Shown in pieces: positions 8,279-17,457 of a stretch of 64,000 bases of DNA. The DNA is from Moraxellaceae bacterium AER2_44_116 (GTDB taxonomy: Bacteria > Pseudomonadota > Gammaproteobacteria > Pseudomonadales > Moraxellaceae). Below the pieces are notes generated by a model. The model was not told the DNA's origin and searched no databases. It saw only the letters and a program-made list of their open reading frames with translations. The stretch is taken from contig VIAD01000009.1 of the NCBI GenBank assembly GCA_006546595.1, positions 68,769 to 132,768 of the forward strand, given 5' to 3'. Every line of letters begins with the position of its first letter. The first letter of the stretch is position 1. The translations under genes were made by a program, and so were the position numbers.

Positions 8279-8472
8279 GTTATTCTTCTAAAAAATTAGA
8301 GATTTTTGCTGTCATTAGCATTTTAAACATTACATGTCCTATATGTTAAACAGGGCATCAAAGACCAACTTACTAGACAAACTCACCCACGCTATCAACT
8401 GCGCTTTTATTACCCACAAAAACTTAGCTTTTCTTGAGCTAGGTGACACGCTCAGACCTGTGACACAGAAAC

Positions 8473-8497
8473 AAAAAAGCCGCTAATATAAGCGGCT
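8473..8497 (-). terminator. Intrinsic terminator of tRNA-Val
   Basis: On the minus strand AGCCGCT, a six-base loop and AGCGGCT are followed by TTTTTT, starting 18 bases beyond the tRNA 3' end. The stem is perfect. Confidence 0.85.
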
Positions 8498-8514
8498 GAT
8501 TTATAACGAATTTT

Positions 8515-8591
8515 TGGTAGACGTAACTGGACTCGAACCAGCGACCCCCACCATGTCAAGGTGGTGCTCTAACCAACTGAGCTATACGTCT
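8515..8591 (-). tRNA. tRNA-Val (anticodon GAC)
   Basis: The 77-base gene has an encoded CCA. The acceptor stem AGACGTA pairs with TACGTCT, the anticodon stem is CCACC/GGTGG around the loop TTGACAT, and the T-loop TTCGAGT is present. The internal sequence closely follows the known gammaproteobacterial tRNA-Val(GAC). The restriction-modification locus lies on its 3' side. Confidence 0.97.
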
Positions 8592-8638
8592 AAAGAGGCG
8601 GAAATTATATATACCCCCACCTCAGGATGCAAGTTTTT

Positions 8639-10660
8639 TTACAGCTCTTTTGTTTTTTGCGGCTGATATCGTGGCCAACTGCGTAATAAACGCGCCATTT
8701 TTCTTATTTCCAGCACATCGTTGTGAGACTCTTGATAACGAACCGCGCTATAACTTTCTTGTAAGGATAGCAACGACTTATCCCATTGTGGTTGTTGCTG
8801 TTGAAGGCGTTGCAAATAAGCAATCACGCCTTCTCCTTGCCGACGAGACAAGCCTCTTGCAGAAAGCTGTTTGGATAGCTTGACGATAATTTTATCCGCA
8901 GGATGAACTTTCTTGCGATCTTTGAGGATCGTCCAAGCTGCTAATAATGCAACAATAACAACTAAACTCCCAAACAGTACCGCTAAACGCTTCCATAATT
9001 GCGTATCGCCCAAGAGTTTCAGTAAAAACGCCTCTTGATTTCCTGCATCATAGCCGAGTACATCACGCTGCCAACGGTAGTTCATATAATCCGCAATATT
9101 ACGTAATTGGCCGAGTAATTTGTAATTACCGTATTTCATAACGCTTAAAGCACTATCACCCCAAACATCCTGATTTTGCGCCATATCACTCATGCCATGC
9201 TCAATACGCTCAGGTGCAATAGCTCCCGTTGGATCTAATTTGACCCAACCCTTTTCTGGCAACCATGCCTCCACCCACGCATGGGCATCCATTTGTCGTA
9301 CCTGCCAAGAGTCACCTGTCGGGCTTAACGCCCCTCCTTGATAACCAATCACTACATGTGCTGGAATACCCGCCGCACGCAATAAAAAGGTAAATGATGA
9401 CGCGTAATGTTCACAAAATCCGCGCCGCGTTTCAAATAAAAACTCGTCAATACGGTTATTACCAAGGGGAGGAGGTTCTAAGGTGTAATAAAATTGACTC
9501 TTTGTAAACCAACGCAAAATTGCAGAAATATATTTGAAATCATTGCCATAAAAATCACGCCACTGGCGAGCCATTTGCCGAGCAGTTGTATTGCCAGTCT
9601 CAGGGAGTTGTAAATTATCTTGTCGCAACCAATCGGGCAGTTCAGCGTCTAAACTAACAGGCTCAAATTGTAAGGCGTTATAGGTCAAACGTTGGTAAAC
9701 AGGAGTACTACTCATTAATCTAAAATCACGCGTCAGTCCAATATCTTTATCATTAGAAAATGGCACATTTAACGCATAAAGCCATGTCTTATCTGTTGGT
9801 TCTAAAATAACTTTATATGTGAGAGGCGTTTTTTTACTCACTTTAATTTGTGTTTGCACCCACTTAGGTAATGGTTGTTGGCTCCAAGCGGTTAACGCGT
9901 AGTCATCCAACCATGAATGATTACTGACACTCCATGTTTTGCCATCAAAGCGAGATAATGTTAAACCACGCCAATATAACTCTGACTTTGGAGGTATGTT
10001 GCCGTTCTCGAACTCTACTCGAAAAGCCAACTCACTGGACTGACTTAGTTTAGCTAAATCCCCTGGCGACATATTATCGGACATGCCCGTTTTCCCTGAG
10101 CCTTCTGTCATTTTTAATGTCCATAACGGCGGCAAACGAGGAAAAAACACGAACAAAATCAACATTAATGGCAGTGCTTGACTTAACAAAATAAAAGCAG
10201 TTTTGGCGGCATGTTTAGATGATATTTGTTGATTGAAAGACACGTATGCGGCAGTGATAACAATTAATGCAAAGCCTGCATATATCGTCAGAAATAAACT
10301 TTTACTAAAGAGAAAAGATGTCGCCAGTACAAAAAAAGATAACGTAAGTAGTATGTATGAATCACGCTCATCGTTAGTTTCTATGAGTTTTAGCGCAACA
10401 CAAAAAATAAGAAACGACACCCCTGCTTCTGGTCCAAAAAGAACATGATATGTATTTTTAAGACTGACAATGCCTGCCACTAATAACAGGGCTTTTATCA
10501 GACTATTGGCTAAAGGTAATCGTTGCTCTATCGCAGGCAATCGCCACAATAACATGACGCAGATAACACCATTTAACCACCACGGCAAACGTTCAAGATG
10601 GGGAATAAAAGCAAATACTAACGCCGCTAGTAACCAATAACGTGACATGACGTTGTTCAT
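8639..10660 (-). CDS. tgpA: Transglutaminase-like membrane protein TgpA (DUF3488/DUF4129)
   Basis: The 673-residue inner-membrane protein has about five N-terminal transmembrane helices (residues 8-200), a large periplasmic part with a transglutaminase-like fold, one further helix near 570-590 and a cytoplasmic DUF4129 tail. The Cys-His-Asp triad is visible in RRGFCEHYASSF, MDAHAWVEAWL and VKLDPTG. The homologue in Pseudomonas aeruginosa, TgpA, is essential there; its substrate is unsettled. The start codon overlaps the stop of the DUF58 gene by four bases, so translation is probably coupled. Together with the upstream moxR it forms the conserved moxR-DUF58-transglutaminase unit. Confidence 0.93.
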   Translation of the reverse strand: MNNVMSRYWLLAALVFAFIPHLERLPWWLNGVICVMLLWRLPAIEQRLPLANSLIKALLLVAGIVSLKNTYHVLFGPEAGVSFLIFCVALKLIETNDERDSYILLTLSFFVLATSFLFSKSLFLTIYAGFALIVITAAYVSFNQQISSKHAAKTAFILLSQALPLMLILFVFFPRLPPLWTLKMTEGSGKTGMSDNMSPGDLAKLSQSSELAFRVEFENGNIPPKSELYWRGLTLSRFDGKTWSVSNHSWLDDYALTAWSQQPLPKWVQTQIKVSKKTPLTYKVILEPTDKTWLYALNVPFSNDKDIGLTRDFRLMSSTPVYQRLTYNALQFEPVSLDAELPDWLRQDNLQLPETGNTTARQMARQWRDFYGNDFKYISAILRWFTKSQFYYTLEPPPLGNNRIDEFLFETRRGFCEHYASSFTFLLRAAGIPAHVVIGYQGGALSPTGDSWQVRQMDAHAWVEAWLPEKGWVKLDPTGAIAPERIEHGMSDMAQNQDVWGDSALSVMKYGNYKLLGQLRNIADYMNYRWQRDVLGYDAGNQEAFLLKLLGDTQLWKRLAVLFGSLVVIVALLAAWTILKDRKKVHPADKIIVKLSKQLSARGLSRRQGEGVIAYLQRLQQQQPQWDKSLLSLQESYSAVRYQESHNDVLEIRKMARLLRSWPRYQPQKTKEL

Positions 10661-11628
10661 ACATCCACCTCAAACAAGGCTAATGCGGTTAAACACACTT
10701 CTTGATGATGATTTCCCGTTGCTACAGCAATCGTTTGATTGGGAAGTTTTAGCGCAAAGGGTTGTTGTTGCTGAGTTAATTTAACCACCCACCACGATAG
10801 CCGCGATAGGCGATTTTCTTTATCCATACCTACGAAGGCTTGATAATCCAAAGCATTACTGCCCGTCACGGGTTCACTATAGGTTTTAACCAATAAACCT
10901 TGACCACGCGCTAAGTGTTTCCATGAAACATGTGCTAACGGGTCGCCTGCATTAAACGCTCTTAGCCCTTCAAAATCATCTATACCGTGTCGCCGTTGTT
11001 GACTGTATTCGGCATCATCGCTGTCGCCATCACCTGCGGGTAACACGTCAGAGGCAATTTGTTTGGGATAAATAATCGCCGTTAAATCTAAGTCTAGCCA
11101 TGTCCATGCCCGTAATAAACCGAGGGGATAAATGGTGCTAATTTTTAATCGCGGCGGATGAAAAAGTCCTCGCTGCTGACTACGCAAATATAACGTCGCC
11201 TCACGAGAGCAATCTAAAAATGAGATTTTTTCTGCTGCGCCATCCCAATCCAATTGCAAACTATAATAACGGCGATTATTGGGATTGGATAAGCGGATAG
11301 TAAAGCCGGCAACATCGCCAGCAAACGCGGGCTGCGTACCAACGACGGTAATACGCAAACCTGATAAATTAGCAAAGGTATGATGAATGGTGACAACGAG
11401 CAAACTACCGAGAAAAAAGCATAAACCCAATAGCAAATTATTGGCGTAATTAATGCCTGCAATAAATAATGACAACAATAACAGTGACATAAAGCCACCA
11501 TAAGAAGTCAGAAAAATAAAGACACGGCGTTGATTCAAAACAATATCTTGCGTACGAGGAATACGCCGCTTGAGCCAACGCTGCCATCGGCTTCCGTAGA
11601 ATGCCCTAATTCTTTGTGGGAAAGTCAT
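10657..11628 (-). CDS. DUF58 domain-containing protein
   Basis: The 323-residue protein has two closely spaced hydrophobic helices near residues 35-85 and, further on, the DUF58 signature: RRHGIDDFEGLRAFNAGDP followed by HVSWKHLARG. DUF58 has a von Willebrand factor A-like relationship and almost always accompanies MoxR ATPases. It starts two bases after the moxR stop codon and overlaps the next gene by four bases, so the three genes are surely one operon. A chaperone-like or complex-assembly role with MoxR is inferred from context; no specific function is shown. Confidence 0.92.
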   Translation of the reverse strand: MTFPQRIRAFYGSRWQRWLKRRIPRTQDIVLNQRRVFIFLTSYGGFMSLLLLSLFIAGINYANNLLLGLCFFLGSLLVVTIHHTFANLSGLRITVVGTQPAFAGDVAGFTIRLSNPNNRRYYSLQLDWDGAAEKISFLDCSREATLYLRSQQRGLFHPPRLKISTIYPLGLLRAWTWLDLDLTAIIYPKQIASDVLPAGDGDSDDAEYSQQRRHGIDDFEGLRAFNAGDPLAHVSWKHLARGQGLLVKTYSEPVTGSNALDYQAFVGMDKENRLSRLSWWVVKLTQQQQPFALKLPNQTIAVATGNHHQEVCLTALALFEVDV

Positions 11629-11630
11629 AG

Positions 11631-12548
11631 TTATCCAATCACATCAACGGCATTTAATAATTGACTGGTGAGTGAGTGCATACGGCTTTGGTCTTCAATA
11701 CTGCCACGTAAACGATGTTCGGCGACCGATGGTAAAACCGCTTGTACATCTTCAGGTAGCGCATAGTTACGCCCTTCAATAAATGCCCATGCTTGGGTGG
11801 CGCGTTTCAGAGCCAATAAACCACGCGGCGATAAACCGTGGACAAAATCCCGACTTTGGCGAGTGTGCGTCACTAAACGCAGTAAATAATCCAATACCGC
11901 ATCACTCAGATGCACTTTATCAATTTGCTGTTGCCACACGGTTAAACGGTCAGCATCGGCCAATGCTTGTAAAGTTCCTAAAATCACACGTCGATCTGTG
12001 CCTGTTAACAGTTCACGCTCGGCGCGTGGGTCAGGATAACCGAGCTGAATACGCATTAAAAAGCGGTCAAGTTGAGACTCAGGTAAAGGGAATGTACCCA
12101 TTTGACTGCTAGGGTTTTGTGTCGCAATGACAAAAAAAGGCTTAGGTAAGGGACGAGTCATACCATCAATAGTGACCTGCCCTTCTTCCATCGCTTCTAA
12201 TAATGCGCTTTGTGTTTTTGGGCTCGTCCGATTAATTTCGTCAGCGAGTAATACTTGGGTAAAAATAGGTCCAGCACGAAAACTGAACTCTTGCTCGGCA
12301 GGATTAAAAATTGACACGCCAATAATGTCGGCTGGCAACATGTCACTGGTAAATTGCAGACGTTGATAGCTCAAGCCAAGGGTACGTGCCAATGCTTCCG
12401 CTAAGGTTGTCTTACCCATACCCGGTAAGTCTTCGATGAGCAAATGACCTTTGGCCAAAAAACACGCGAGCGAAAGTTTAAGTTGTTGATTTTTACCTAA
12501 AATTACCGCGCCTAATGCAGTAATTACAGGCTGTACGGCGGAGGTCAT
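11631..12548 (-). CDS. MoxR-family AAA+ ATPase
   Basis: This is a 305-residue ATPase from the chosen start. Walker A is GMGKTTLAEALA, Walker B is LLADEINRTSPKTQ, sensor 1 lies in VIATQNPS, and the arginine-bearing ESQLDRFLMR segment follows, as in MoxR proteins. The frame is open upstream to a GTG at 12590, but the ATG at 12548 is preceded by GGGAAG at suitable distance and gives the usual family N-terminus (MTSAVQPVITALG). MoxR ATPases act as chaperones for metal-cofactor or multi-protein assemblies, often with von Willebrand-type partners; here the partners would be the DUF58 and transglutaminase proteins encoded next. Confidence 0.93.
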   Translation of the reverse strand: MTSAVQPVITALGAVILGKNQQLKLSLACFLAKGHLLIEDLPGMGKTTLAEALARTLGLSYQRLQFTSDMLPADIIGVSIFNPAEQEFSFRAGPIFTQVLLADEINRTSPKTQSALLEAMEEGQVTIDGMTRPLPKPFFVIATQNPSSQMGTFPLPESQLDRFLMRIQLGYPDPRAERELLTGTDRRVILGTLQALADADRLTVWQQQIDKVHLSDAVLDYLLRLVTHTRQSRDFVHGLSPRGLLALKRATQAWAFIEGRNYALPEDVQAVLPSVAEHRLRGSIEDQSRMHSLTSQLLNAVDVIG

Positions 12549-12661
12549 ACCAGCTTCCCTTATTGTTTTTACAGGTGCTAACCTTAACACTAGGCAGTTG
12601 ACTGTGGGAATGTGATAAACAGTGAATTTATTGTTGATTCGTTATTTTTATAGGGTGATGA

Positions 12662-12688
12662 GAAAAGGGGGCAAATGTTTTTTGCCCC
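12662..12688 (-). terminator. Terminator-like hairpin after methyltransferase gene
   Basis: A perfect eight-base stem GGGGCAAA/TTTGCCCC with a five-base loop is followed on the minus strand by CTTTTCT. It sits 48 bases beyond the methyltransferase stop and upstream of moxR, so it would insulate the two. Confidence 0.7.
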
Positions 12689-12735
12689 TAGTTTTTTGAT
12701 CTGAGACTTATCTGTTAAATCTCTGCCAGAGTACA

Positions 12736-13524
12736 TTACCCGACCCGCCTTCCCTTAACCGCATTAGCTCGCCCACTACAACAAATCCGACCATCCGCAC
12801 ACACACCTAAACGCGAACGAACCGTCTCTTTAAACCCCACCAACTCATCAACAGGCATGGCCGCCAATTGCGCCCCTAAACTTGGCGCAACCAACACCGT
12901 TGACCAATAATCATCAAAATCACGAAACATCCTCTCAACAACAACTTCATAGGTTTCAACGTCTTGCAACCCTGTTTGTAGCCATAAATCGTGTAAGACC
13001 TGTCGGTTTCCCGCATTTGGACTCGGCGGCGATGGCACATGAATACCCCGACTAATTAACTCCGTACGCAAAACATCATAAGGAAAACCGCCACCCAACA
13101 AATCCCACGCATAAGCCGTCACTATGCCACCTGCCCGCACAACCCTCACCATTTCCGCCACACCTTTGGCGGGGTCAGGCACAAAAAAGATCACTAAGGG
13201 CATGACCGCAATATCAAAGCAATTGTCAGCATAAGGCAAACTCATTGCGTCGCCTTGTTGAAACTGGGCGGCACTGAGCAACGGTCGAGTCCGAGCATAA
13301 GCTAATTGCGCTTCTGATGGGTCAATTCCATCTATCGTGCTTGGTGAACAGCTTTCGACCAACATTTCGGTAAATGCGCCGTTACCACAACCAATATCAA
13401 TCCATTGCTGGGTAGATGGTGGAGCTAACCACGCCAAAAAAGCCTTTCCTGCTAATTGGCTCCATACGCCCATATAACGCTCATAAGCGGCACCATCATC
13501 AAAACGGATTTCGTTAGTTGTCAT
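12736..13524 (-). CDS. Class I SAM-dependent methyltransferase
   Basis: The 262-residue protein has the Methyltransf_11-type core. Motif I is WIDIGCGNGAFTEML near residue 40, an acidic end of strand 2 lies in DGIDPSEAQL, motif II lies in GDAMSLPYADNCFDI, and the post-motif MVRVVRAGGIV is present. The layout resembles UbiE/small-molecule methyltransferases. The substrate is unknown. The C-terminal 100 residues, which normally set specificity, carry no motif I can name; the end (GRANAVKGRRVG) is common in relatives. The gene stands alone on the minus strand, diverges from the DUF1615 lipoprotein and is followed by a hairpin terminator. Its base composition looks somewhat richer in GC than that of its neighbours. 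Confidence 0.88.
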   Translation of the reverse strand: MTTNEIRFDDGAAYERYMGVWSQLAGKAFLAWLAPPSTQQWIDIGCGNGAFTEMLVESCSPSTIDGIDPSEAQLAYARTRPLLSAAQFQQGDAMSLPYADNCFDIAVMPLVIFFVPDPAKGVAEMVRVVRAGGIVTAYAWDLLGGGFPYDVLRTELISRGIHVPSPPSPNAGNRQVLHDLWLQTGLQDVETYEVVVERMFRDFDDYWSTVLVAPSLGAQLAAMPVDELVGFKETVRSRLGVCADGRICCSGRANAVKGRRVG

Positions 13525-13669
13525 ATAGTCTCTCCTGTTGAATTAAATTTCCGTTAGATTTAGATCAGTACAGTATCCTAAAAACACGGTATTGCAACAT
13601 CAACAGAACCCCCAACGAATCCCCTATCCATGTAAAATACCGCTACTCTTATCGGTTTAGGCTAAATTT

Positions 13670-14926
13670 GTGAAGTCAGTTGCATATCTTGTACTCATCA
13701 GTAGTTTGCTATCCGCTTGTGCCACCCCACAGCCCATGATGAAACCATTACCTAAGCCTGTTGCCGAGGCCAAACCACCTGCGCCAACATTACCGCCTTT
13801 AATCTTGCCGCCCAGTGCCGTTATACCCCCACCAATAAGCAGTAATACCGCCATACCACCCGTCACCTTGCCACAGCCGAAAATACCATTACAACCCGCA
13901 AATATTGACCAAGCACACGCGTTACTCCAACAATTATTACCTACCAAAATTAAAGACCGAAATGGTTGGCGTAATGATATTTTAAGTGCGTTTACTGGCT
14001 TAAAAATTCCTTATGAAGCGCAATATTTTTGTGCCGCAATCGCGATTATTGAGCAAGAATCCAGTTGGCAAAGTGATCCAACTGTCGCTAATTTAGACAA
14101 AATAGTGTGGAAAGAAATCGAAAAACGCGCGGATAAATATCATTTACCCATGTTGGCCGTAAAACTGGCTTTACTCAAACCTTCCGCCGATGGACGTAGC
14201 TATAAAACTCGCATTGACGCGCTTAAAACTGAAAAACAAATGAACGCGCTGTTTGAAGATATGGTCGCCGATGCAGGCAAAATTGGCCTGCCTTTTGAGA
14301 TGAAAAACCCTATTCGCACAGGAGGGCCTATGCAAGTGAGTATTGATTTTGCTGAAAGCCAAATACGCGCATGGCCATACCCTTACAGTTACAAAGGCAG
14401 CTTACGCAATGAAGTCTTTACTCGACGTGGTGGTTTATATTTTGGTATTGCTAACTTATTACAATATCGGGTGAATTACCCACAGATGAAGTATCGTTTT
14501 GCCGATTTTAATGCAGGTCGCTACAGTAGCCGTAATGCGGCTTTTCAAGCGGCTTTAAGCATATTGGCTCATAAAAAAATGGGGCTAGATGGCGATTTAT
14601 TGATGTATCAAAATAATCAAACTAGCACCACACAACAACAGCTTATAAAGCTCGCGGCTCGTTTAGACATGACAACTCAAGCCATTGAACGTGACTTAAA
14701 ACTGGAAAAAAGTGAAGCGTTTAGCCAAACACGATTATTTAAACGGGTATTTGAACTGGCTAAACAACAAACAGGTCGTGATTTAGCGCAACAAGTAACA
14801 CCACAAATTCAATTAGTTAGCCCAAAGATTACCCGCAAACTAACAACCGAATGGTTTGCAGGCCGCGTTGATGGACGTTATAAAACCTGTATGGGGCGGC
14901 AACCGAATATTGTTAAATTGCCCTAA
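13670..14926 (+). CDS. DUF1615 family lipoprotein
   Basis: The 418-residue protein starts at a GTG with a lipoprotein signal peptide; the lipobox LLSAC places the lipidated cysteine at residue 17. A proline-rich linker (about residues 18-75) leads to a folded domain matching DUF1615, with conserved stretches CAAIAIIEQESSWQSDP and GGPMQVSIDFAE. The EQESSWQSDP and GGPMQVS segments recall lysozyme-like transglycosylase folds (a catalytic Glu followed by S-S/T-W and a GxxQ). A peptidoglycan-related role is therefore plausible but is only inference. It is probably anchored in the outer membrane. It is transcribed alone on the plus strand, about 145 bases from the divergent methyltransferase gene. 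Confidence 0.85.
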   Translation: MKSVAYLVLISSLLSACATPQPMMKPLPKPVAEAKPPAPTLPPLILPPSAVIPPPISSNTAIPPVTLPQPKIPLQPANIDQAHALLQQLLPTKIKDRNGWRNDILSAFTGLKIPYEAQYFCAAIAIIEQESSWQSDPTVANLDKIVWKEIEKRADKYHLPMLAVKLALLKPSADGRSYKTRIDALKTEKQMNALFEDMVADAGKIGLPFEMKNPIRTGGPMQVSIDFAESQIRAWPYPYSYKGSLRNEVFTRRGGLYFGIANLLQYRVNYPQMKYRFADFNAGRYSSRNAAFQAALSILAHKKMGLDGDLLMYQNNQTSTTQQQLIKLAARLDMTTQAIERDLKLEKSEAFSQTRLFKRVFELAKQQTGRDLAQQVTPQIQLVSPKITRKLTTEWFAGRVDGRYKTCMGRQPNIVKLP

Positions 14927-15012
14927 CTAAGAAAATTTGCTGATATTTTACCTACACTATACGAGCCACACTTGGAAGCCAAAAACATCAACAGCCCCTA
15001 TTTTCAGGAAAC

Positions 15013-15046
15013 GACAATCTTCACTTTTTCTGCTATGATTCGTTCT
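15013..15046 (+). promoter_or_regulatory. Candidate extended -10 promoter for the riboswitch transcript
   Basis: TGCTATGAT at 15031-15039 is an extended -10 (TGnTATnAT form). The predicted start, around 15046, falls just before the riboswitch aptamer. The -35 is poor, as is common with extended -10 promoters. Confidence 0.5.
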
Positions 15047-15047
15047 G

Positions 15048-15218
15048 TCATTGGGGAGTAGTCGCTGTCAGTAGCCAATACTGACGGGCAAATGTCAACA
15101 TACTTGTTCAACAGAACATGGCATTTGCAGCTTCGGCCTGACCAGACCTTTGACTTGTTCATCTGCCGTGAGTCGGCCAGGTGTGGCAAGTCATGGGTAA
15201 AACGCGCCGACTCGGAAG
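15048..15218 (+). promoter_or_regulatory. yybP-ykoY manganese riboswitch
   Basis: The leader has the hallmarks of this aptamer: GGGGAGTAG at 15053-15061, GTCAACATACTTG at 15094-15106 and a closing GCCAGGTGTGGCAAG at 15176-15190, with pairing segments between them. It sits directly before a TMEM165/UPF0016-type manganese exporter, the classic target of this riboswitch class. The last bases run into the ribosome site (GGAAG), so control could act on translation. The boundaries are approximate. Confidence 0.85.
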
Positions 15219-15224
15219 ACCATC

Positions 15225-15797
15225 ATGAACGCTTTTTTCATTGCTACTGCTCTCGTTGCCCTTGCTGAAATGGGTGACAAAACTCAACTTCTCGCCTTTT
15301 TACTTGCCGCCCGTTTTCGCCAACCATTGCCCATTGTTGCTGGTATTTTTGTTGCCACCATTGTCAATCATGCCTTTGCGGGTGCTGCGGGCATGTGGAT
15401 TACGCATTTAATTGGTGCCGAAAATATGCGCTGGATATTGGGTGTTTCCTTTATTGCCATGGCTGCTTGGATTTTAGTACCTGATAAAATTGACGAGGAA
15501 GAAGAACAAGCACTGCGCTTTGGCGTGTTTGGCACAACGGTGATTGCCTTCTTTTTAGCGGAAATGGGCGATAAAACACAAATTGCAACCGTCGCATTGA
15601 GTGCAAAATATGCGTCTGAGTTTGTTTGGGTGATTACAGGTACAACCTTTGGCATGATGTTAGCCAACGTTCCTGCTGTGTATTTAGGCAATCATTTTGC
15701 CCAAAAACTGCCAATTCGTTGGATTCATGCGGTTGCCGCAGCCATTTTTGCGTTGATTGGCGTGTTGGTGCTGTTAGGTAAAGACGGATTGTTATAA
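15225..15797 (+). CDS. mneA: TMEM165/GDT1 (UPF0016) family manganese exporter
   Basis: The 190-residue membrane protein has two homologous halves of three helices each. Each half carries the family motif E-x-G-D-K-T, seen as ALAEMGDKTQLLAF near residue 15 and FLAEMGDKTQIATV near residue 110. The negatively charged central part (DKIDEEEEQ) separates the halves. Family members move Mn2+ or Ca2+ across membranes; bacterial versions such as Vibrio MneA export manganese. The preceding manganese riboswitch makes Mn2+ export the best call. GGAAG lies eight bases before the ATG. The gene is single and converges on the monooxygenase gene, with palindromes between. Confidence 0.92.
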   Translation: MNAFFIATALVALAEMGDKTQLLAFLLAARFRQPLPIVAGIFVATIVNHAFAGAAGMWITHLIGAENMRWILGVSFIAMAAWILVPDKIDEEEEQALRFGVFGTTVIAFFLAEMGDKTQIATVALSAKYASEFVWVITGTTFGMMLANVPAVYLGNHFAQKLPIRWIHAVAAAIFALIGVLVLLGKDGLL

Positions 15798-15802
15798 CAA
15801 GC

Positions 15803-15831
15803 GTTGAGGCAGATTTTGCACCTGCCTCAAC
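15803..15831 (+). terminator. Hairpin after mneA
   Basis: GTTGAGGCA (15803-15811) and TGCCTCAAC (15823-15831) form a perfect nine-base stem six bases past the mneA stop. No T-run follows, so termination is only possible. Confidence 0.45.
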
Positions 15832-15838
15832 AACCCTC

Positions 15839-15896
15839 TGTAGGGGCGAATTTATTCGCCAAAATATCAAATTGGGCGAATAAATTCGCCCCTACA
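15839..15896. repeat. Perfect 22-base inverted repeat at convergent junction
   Basis: TGTAGGGGCGAATTTATTCG.. at 15839-15860 is an exact inverse of 15875-15896, around a 14-base loop. Each arm itself contains a small palindrome (GGCGAATTTATTCGCC). It fills the gap between converging mneA and the monooxygenase gene and differs from the TTCGAC..GCTCAG family. Confidence 0.8.
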
Positions 15897-15899
15897 AAA

Positions 15900-17348
15900 T
15901 CAAGAAAACACCATTACCCCATCATCAACCGAACCAAAACGCAACATCGCCATATCAAGTGCGTAGTTTTGATACAGTTTCCACGGCGACTTATTGCCTT
16001 GCTTCGGTAAATTTGCAGCAGCACGTTGAATATAACCAGATGCTAAATTGAGGAAGTTTTCTTCAACAACAGAAGGGTCTGAGTTGCGCGGCGTACACTG
16101 TTTTAGTCCTTTTTTATCCATTGCATTTAATAAACGACAAACAAACTCACTGGTTAAATCCGCTTTCAGTGTCCACGAGGCATTGGTATAACCAAAGGTC
16201 ATTGCTAAGTTAGGCACATCACGGAACATAGCACCTTTATAGTTCATGGTTTTACCAATTTCTATGGCTTTACCATCAACGGTCACCGCCATCCCACCAA
16301 ACATTTGCAAGTTCAGCCCTGTCGCCGTAACCACCATATCAGCTTCTAACTCTTTGCCTGATTTCAGTAAAATGCCATGCTCAGTAAAGTGGTCAATATG
16401 ATCGGTGACAACAGACGCTTTACCCTGCCGAATCACTTTAAATAAATCACCATTGGGAACGGCACAGACACGCTCATCCCAAGGATTATATTTAGGCGAA
16501 AAATGCGTCATATCATAATCTTTACCCAATTGCCGACGGATTTGCCCCAACAAAAAGCGACGCACTAACTTGGGTTTTTCACGGCTCAAGTTATAAAACA
16601 TCATAGTCAAACCGACATTACGGGTACGAGCCAAACGATAAACAATTTTTTCAGGCAGAAAACGACGTAATTTATTGGAAATAATGTCTTGCTCAGGCAC
16701 AGAAATGACGTAAGTCGGTGAGCGTTGCAGCATGGTGACATGTGCTGCTTTATCGGTCATCGCTGGTAAAAGTGTCACGGCTGTTGCACCACTACCGATA
16801 ATCACCACTTTTTTGTTGGCATAATCAATGTCTTGCGTCCATTTTTGTGGATGAACAACCTGTCCTTTATAGTTTTCAATGCCTGCAAACTCTGGCGTAT
16901 AGCCTTTATCGTAATTGTAATAACCACTGCACATCTGCAAAAAATTACAGGTAAATTCCACCACTTCACCTGATGGCTCACGTTCAGCCTCTACAGTCCA
17001 TGTTGCTGTTTTACTCGACCATGAAGCGGTACGCACTCGCAAGCCATAACGAATTTTTTTATCAATCCCATTTTCACGCGCCGTTTCTTGCACGTACTGA
17101 CGAATGGCAGGGCCATCGGCAATCGCTTTAGGATTTGTCCACGGTTTAAAGTTATAGCCTAAGGTAAACATATCAGAATCAGAACGAATACCAGGGTAAC
17201 GAAATAAATCCCATGTTCCGCCAATGGCTTGACGACGCTCCAGAATGGCATAACGTTTATTAGGACACTCTTTTTGCAAATGATACGCCGCGCCAATACC
17301 CGAAAGACCTGCACCGACAATTAAGACATCAAAATGTTCACTTGCCAT
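15900..17348 (-). CDS. Flavin-containing monooxygenase (Baeyer-Villiger-like)
   Basis: The enzyme has 482 residues from the ATG at 17348; an upstream TTG at 17360 has no better ribosome site. The FAD-binding Rossmann motif VGAGLSGIGAAYHL is at the N-terminus and the NADPH-binding motif VVIIGSGATAVTL near residue 175. Between them, YKGQVVHPQKWTQD fits the F/Y-x-G-x3-H-x3-W fingerprint of Baeyer-Villiger and flavin monooxygenases, and FRYPGIRSDSDMF follows the first FAD domain. A likely reaction is oxygen insertion into a ketone or oxidation of a soft nucleophile using NADPH and O2; the substrate is not deducible. It is transcribed alone on the minus strand. A dyad at 17458-17472 in the upstream region may bind a regulator. 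Confidence 0.92.
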   Translation of the reverse strand: MASEHFDVLIVGAGLSGIGAAYHLQKECPNKRYAILERRQAIGGTWDLFRYPGIRSDSDMFTLGYNFKPWTNPKAIADGPAIRQYVQETARENGIDKKIRYGLRVRTASWSSKTATWTVEAEREPSGEVVEFTCNFLQMCSGYYNYDKGYTPEFAGIENYKGQVVHPQKWTQDIDYANKKVVIIGSGATAVTLLPAMTDKAAHVTMLQRSPTYVISVPEQDIISNKLRRFLPEKIVYRLARTRNVGLTMMFYNLSREKPKLVRRFLLGQIRRQLGKDYDMTHFSPKYNPWDERVCAVPNGDLFKVIRQGKASVVTDHIDHFTEHGILLKSGKELEADMVVTATGLNLQMFGGMAVTVDGKAIEIGKTMNYKGAMFRDVPNLAMTFGYTNASWTLKADLTSEFVCRLLNAMDKKGLKQCTPRNSDPSVVEENFLNLASGYIQRAAANLPKQGNKSPWKLYQNYALDMAMLRFGSVDDGVMVFS

Positions 17349-17457
17349 ACTTTTACCCAAGATAATTAAGATTTAACTACGCTATTGGCACGATAATACC
17401 AATACTCACACAGATGGATAGTAAGGGGATATTGTGTAAATGTGTACCGATTTTGAG

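Noticed and set aside
8343..8486. 47-codon plus-strand frame between hsdR and tRNA-Val (starts MLNRASKTNLLDKL)
   Set aside because: It ends inside the tRNA terminator, has no ribosome site and has no recognisable sequence; probably chance.
13657..13947. 96-residue Gly-rich minus-strand frame
   Set aside because: It is a shadow of the proline-rich linker of the DUF1615 lipoprotein gene.
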